Shown piece by piece: positions 63,331 through 64,000 of a stretch of DNA of 64,000 nt; position 1 is the first letter of the stretch; the number at the start of each line of letters is the position of its first letter. The stretch spans positions 10,478,001 to 10,542,000 of the forward strand of contig CM082591.2 of the NCBI GenBank assembly GCA_040954595.2, given 5' to 3'. Both the position numbers and the translations under genes were made by a program. The notes beneath the pieces were generated by a model, which searched no databases, had not been told where the DNA came from, and was given only the letters and a program-made list of their open reading frames with translations. This DNA comes from Balanoglossus misakiensis. Taxonomy: Eukaryota; Hemichordata.

Positions 63331-64000
63331 GAAATCTTTCTTATCCTCATAGACCTATCATGTGTTCTGCGCATCACAACAGAATTTTGTAAACAAACAA
63401 GGCTGTCTTTGCAAGCAACCATGGAAACTTTAGAACTATCCGTCGATCTACAGAGTCTAGTGGAAAACTTTCTTATGCGCATAGACCTATCATGTGTTCT
63501 GCGCATCACAACAGAATTTTGTAAACAAACGAGGCTGTGTTTGGAAGCAACCATGGAAAGTTTAGAACTATCCGTCGATCTACAGAGTCTAGTGGAAAAC
63601 TTTCTTATGCGCATAGACCTATCATGTGTTCTGCGCATCACAACAGAACTTTGTAAACAAACGAGGCTGTGTTTGGAAGCAACAATGGAAACTTTAGAAC
63701 TATCCGTCGATCTACTGAGTCTAGAGGAAAACTTTCTTATCCTCATAGACCTATCATGTGTTCTGCGCATCACAACAGAATTTTGTAAACAAACAAGGCT
63801 GTGTTTGGAAGCAACCATGGAAACTTTAGAACTATCCGTCGATCTACAGAGTCTAGTGGAAAACTTTCTTATCCTCATAGGCCTATCATGTGTTCTGCGC
63901 ATCACAACAGAATTTTGTAAACAAACGAGGCTGTGTTTGGAAGCAACAAAGGAAACTTTAGAACTATCCGTCGATCTACAGAGTCTAGTGGAAAACTTTC
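63331..64000 (+). repeat. Array continues past the window end
   Basis: Five ordinary monomers close the window, with variants GGAAATC, TTTGCAAGC, CAGAACTTTG and ACAAAGG (the ATG of the unit start changed to AAG at 63,949). No edge, inversion or unique sequence appears before base 64,000. Confidence 0.9.

Larger units (their letters stand above)
1..64000 (+). repeat. 132-bp satellite array, head-to-tail, filling the window
   Basis: Every stretch of the window reads as the same unit, seen by landmarks that recur each ~132 bp: CCATGGAAACTTTAG, TCCGTCGATCTACAGAGTC, GGAAAACTTTCTTAT, CTATCATGTGTTCTGCGCAT, CAACAGAATTTTGTAAAC and GAGGCTGTGTTTGGAAGC. All copies have the same orientation and no foreign sequence interrupts them. 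Most monomers differ from consensus at only a few bases. The consensus has 27 C, 27 G and 5 CpG in 132 bp. Recurrent linked variants define subtypes: ATCCTC or ATGCGC, ATAGAC or ATAGGC, CTAGTGG or CTAGAGG, GAAACTTT or GAAAGTTT, CTGTGTTT or CTGTCTTT, ACGAGG or ACAAGG, and ACCATG, ACAATG or TCAATG. Long homogeneous arrays like this are known from eukaryotic heterochromatin. A centromeric role is possible but not shown. Confidence 0.98.

Noticed and set aside
1-64000. CRISPR array
   Set aside because: Repeats are directly adjacent, 132 bp long, and have no unique spacers between them.
1-64000. CENP-B box
   Set aside because: The mammalian CENP-B box needs a CGGG core after TTCG with fixed spacing. 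I see no such arrangement in the consensus or in the variants. TTCGG in the relic monomers is not followed by the required bases.
1-64000. NRF1-type binding sites from the TGCGCA motifs
   Set aside because: The monomer has TATGCGCATA and CTGCGCATCA, but not the full tandem GCGCA-GCGC form. I see only half-sites, which are too short to support a call.
1-64000. Transposable element, tRNA, rRNA or telomeric repeats hidden between monomers
   Set aside because: No gap between monomers exists. Every interval examined is accounted for by the satellite, including the diverged island.

Overview
The whole 64-kb window is one uninterrupted satellite DNA array. Its basic unit is 132 bp long, about 41% G+C, and every copy lies head-to-tail in the same orientation. 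I estimate 485 to 490 monomers. The array is already running at base 1 and still running at base 64,000, so neither edge is in view. I see no unique sequence, transposon, RNA gene, CRISPR array or recognisable protein domain. An array of this kind points to eukaryotic heterochromatin, possibly a centromere or a pericentromeric or subtelomeric block. The sequence alone does not identify the species or the chromosomal position.

The monomer is 44 codons long and its consensus has no stop in one frame on each strand. Satellite expansion therefore creates very long open frames automatically: up to 2,933 codons on the + strand and 2,607 on the - strand. I treat these as by-products, not genes. Both frames are open over the same DNA, common variants are mostly amino-acid changing, and frame-breaking monomers (131, 133 and 107 bp) have themselves been amplified on the right.

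Layout. (1) 1-17.5 kb: 132 consecutive monomers keep perfect 132-bp register. Multimeric repeats occur at offsets of 1,452, 3,168, 528, 1,716 and 8,316 bp, including a 4-kb block present twice. A patch at 11.6-13.5 kb is dominated by two variant monomers in a 528-bp tetramer. (2) 17.5-25.7 kb: short tandem multimers of 783, 792, 924 and 660 bp. (3) 25.8-39.4 kb: longer multimers (1,566, 1,302, 1,452 and 1,707 bp, plus 4,083- and 3,008-bp offsets) with interspersed 123-bp monomers carrying one 9-bp deletion. (4) 39.4-51 kb: multimers of 1,179, 792, 660 and 915 bp. (5) 51-64 kb: strongly rearranged, with 131-, 133- and 107-bp monomers, multimers of 1,822, 1,250 and 1,153 bp, and one island of diverged monomers at 57.7-58.1 kb, about 12% different from consensus.

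The most interesting features are the rapid turnover of higher-order periods along one array, the two alternative palindromes switched on and off by monomer variants, the both-strand coding openness, and the diverged island, which may be a relic of an older subfamily.
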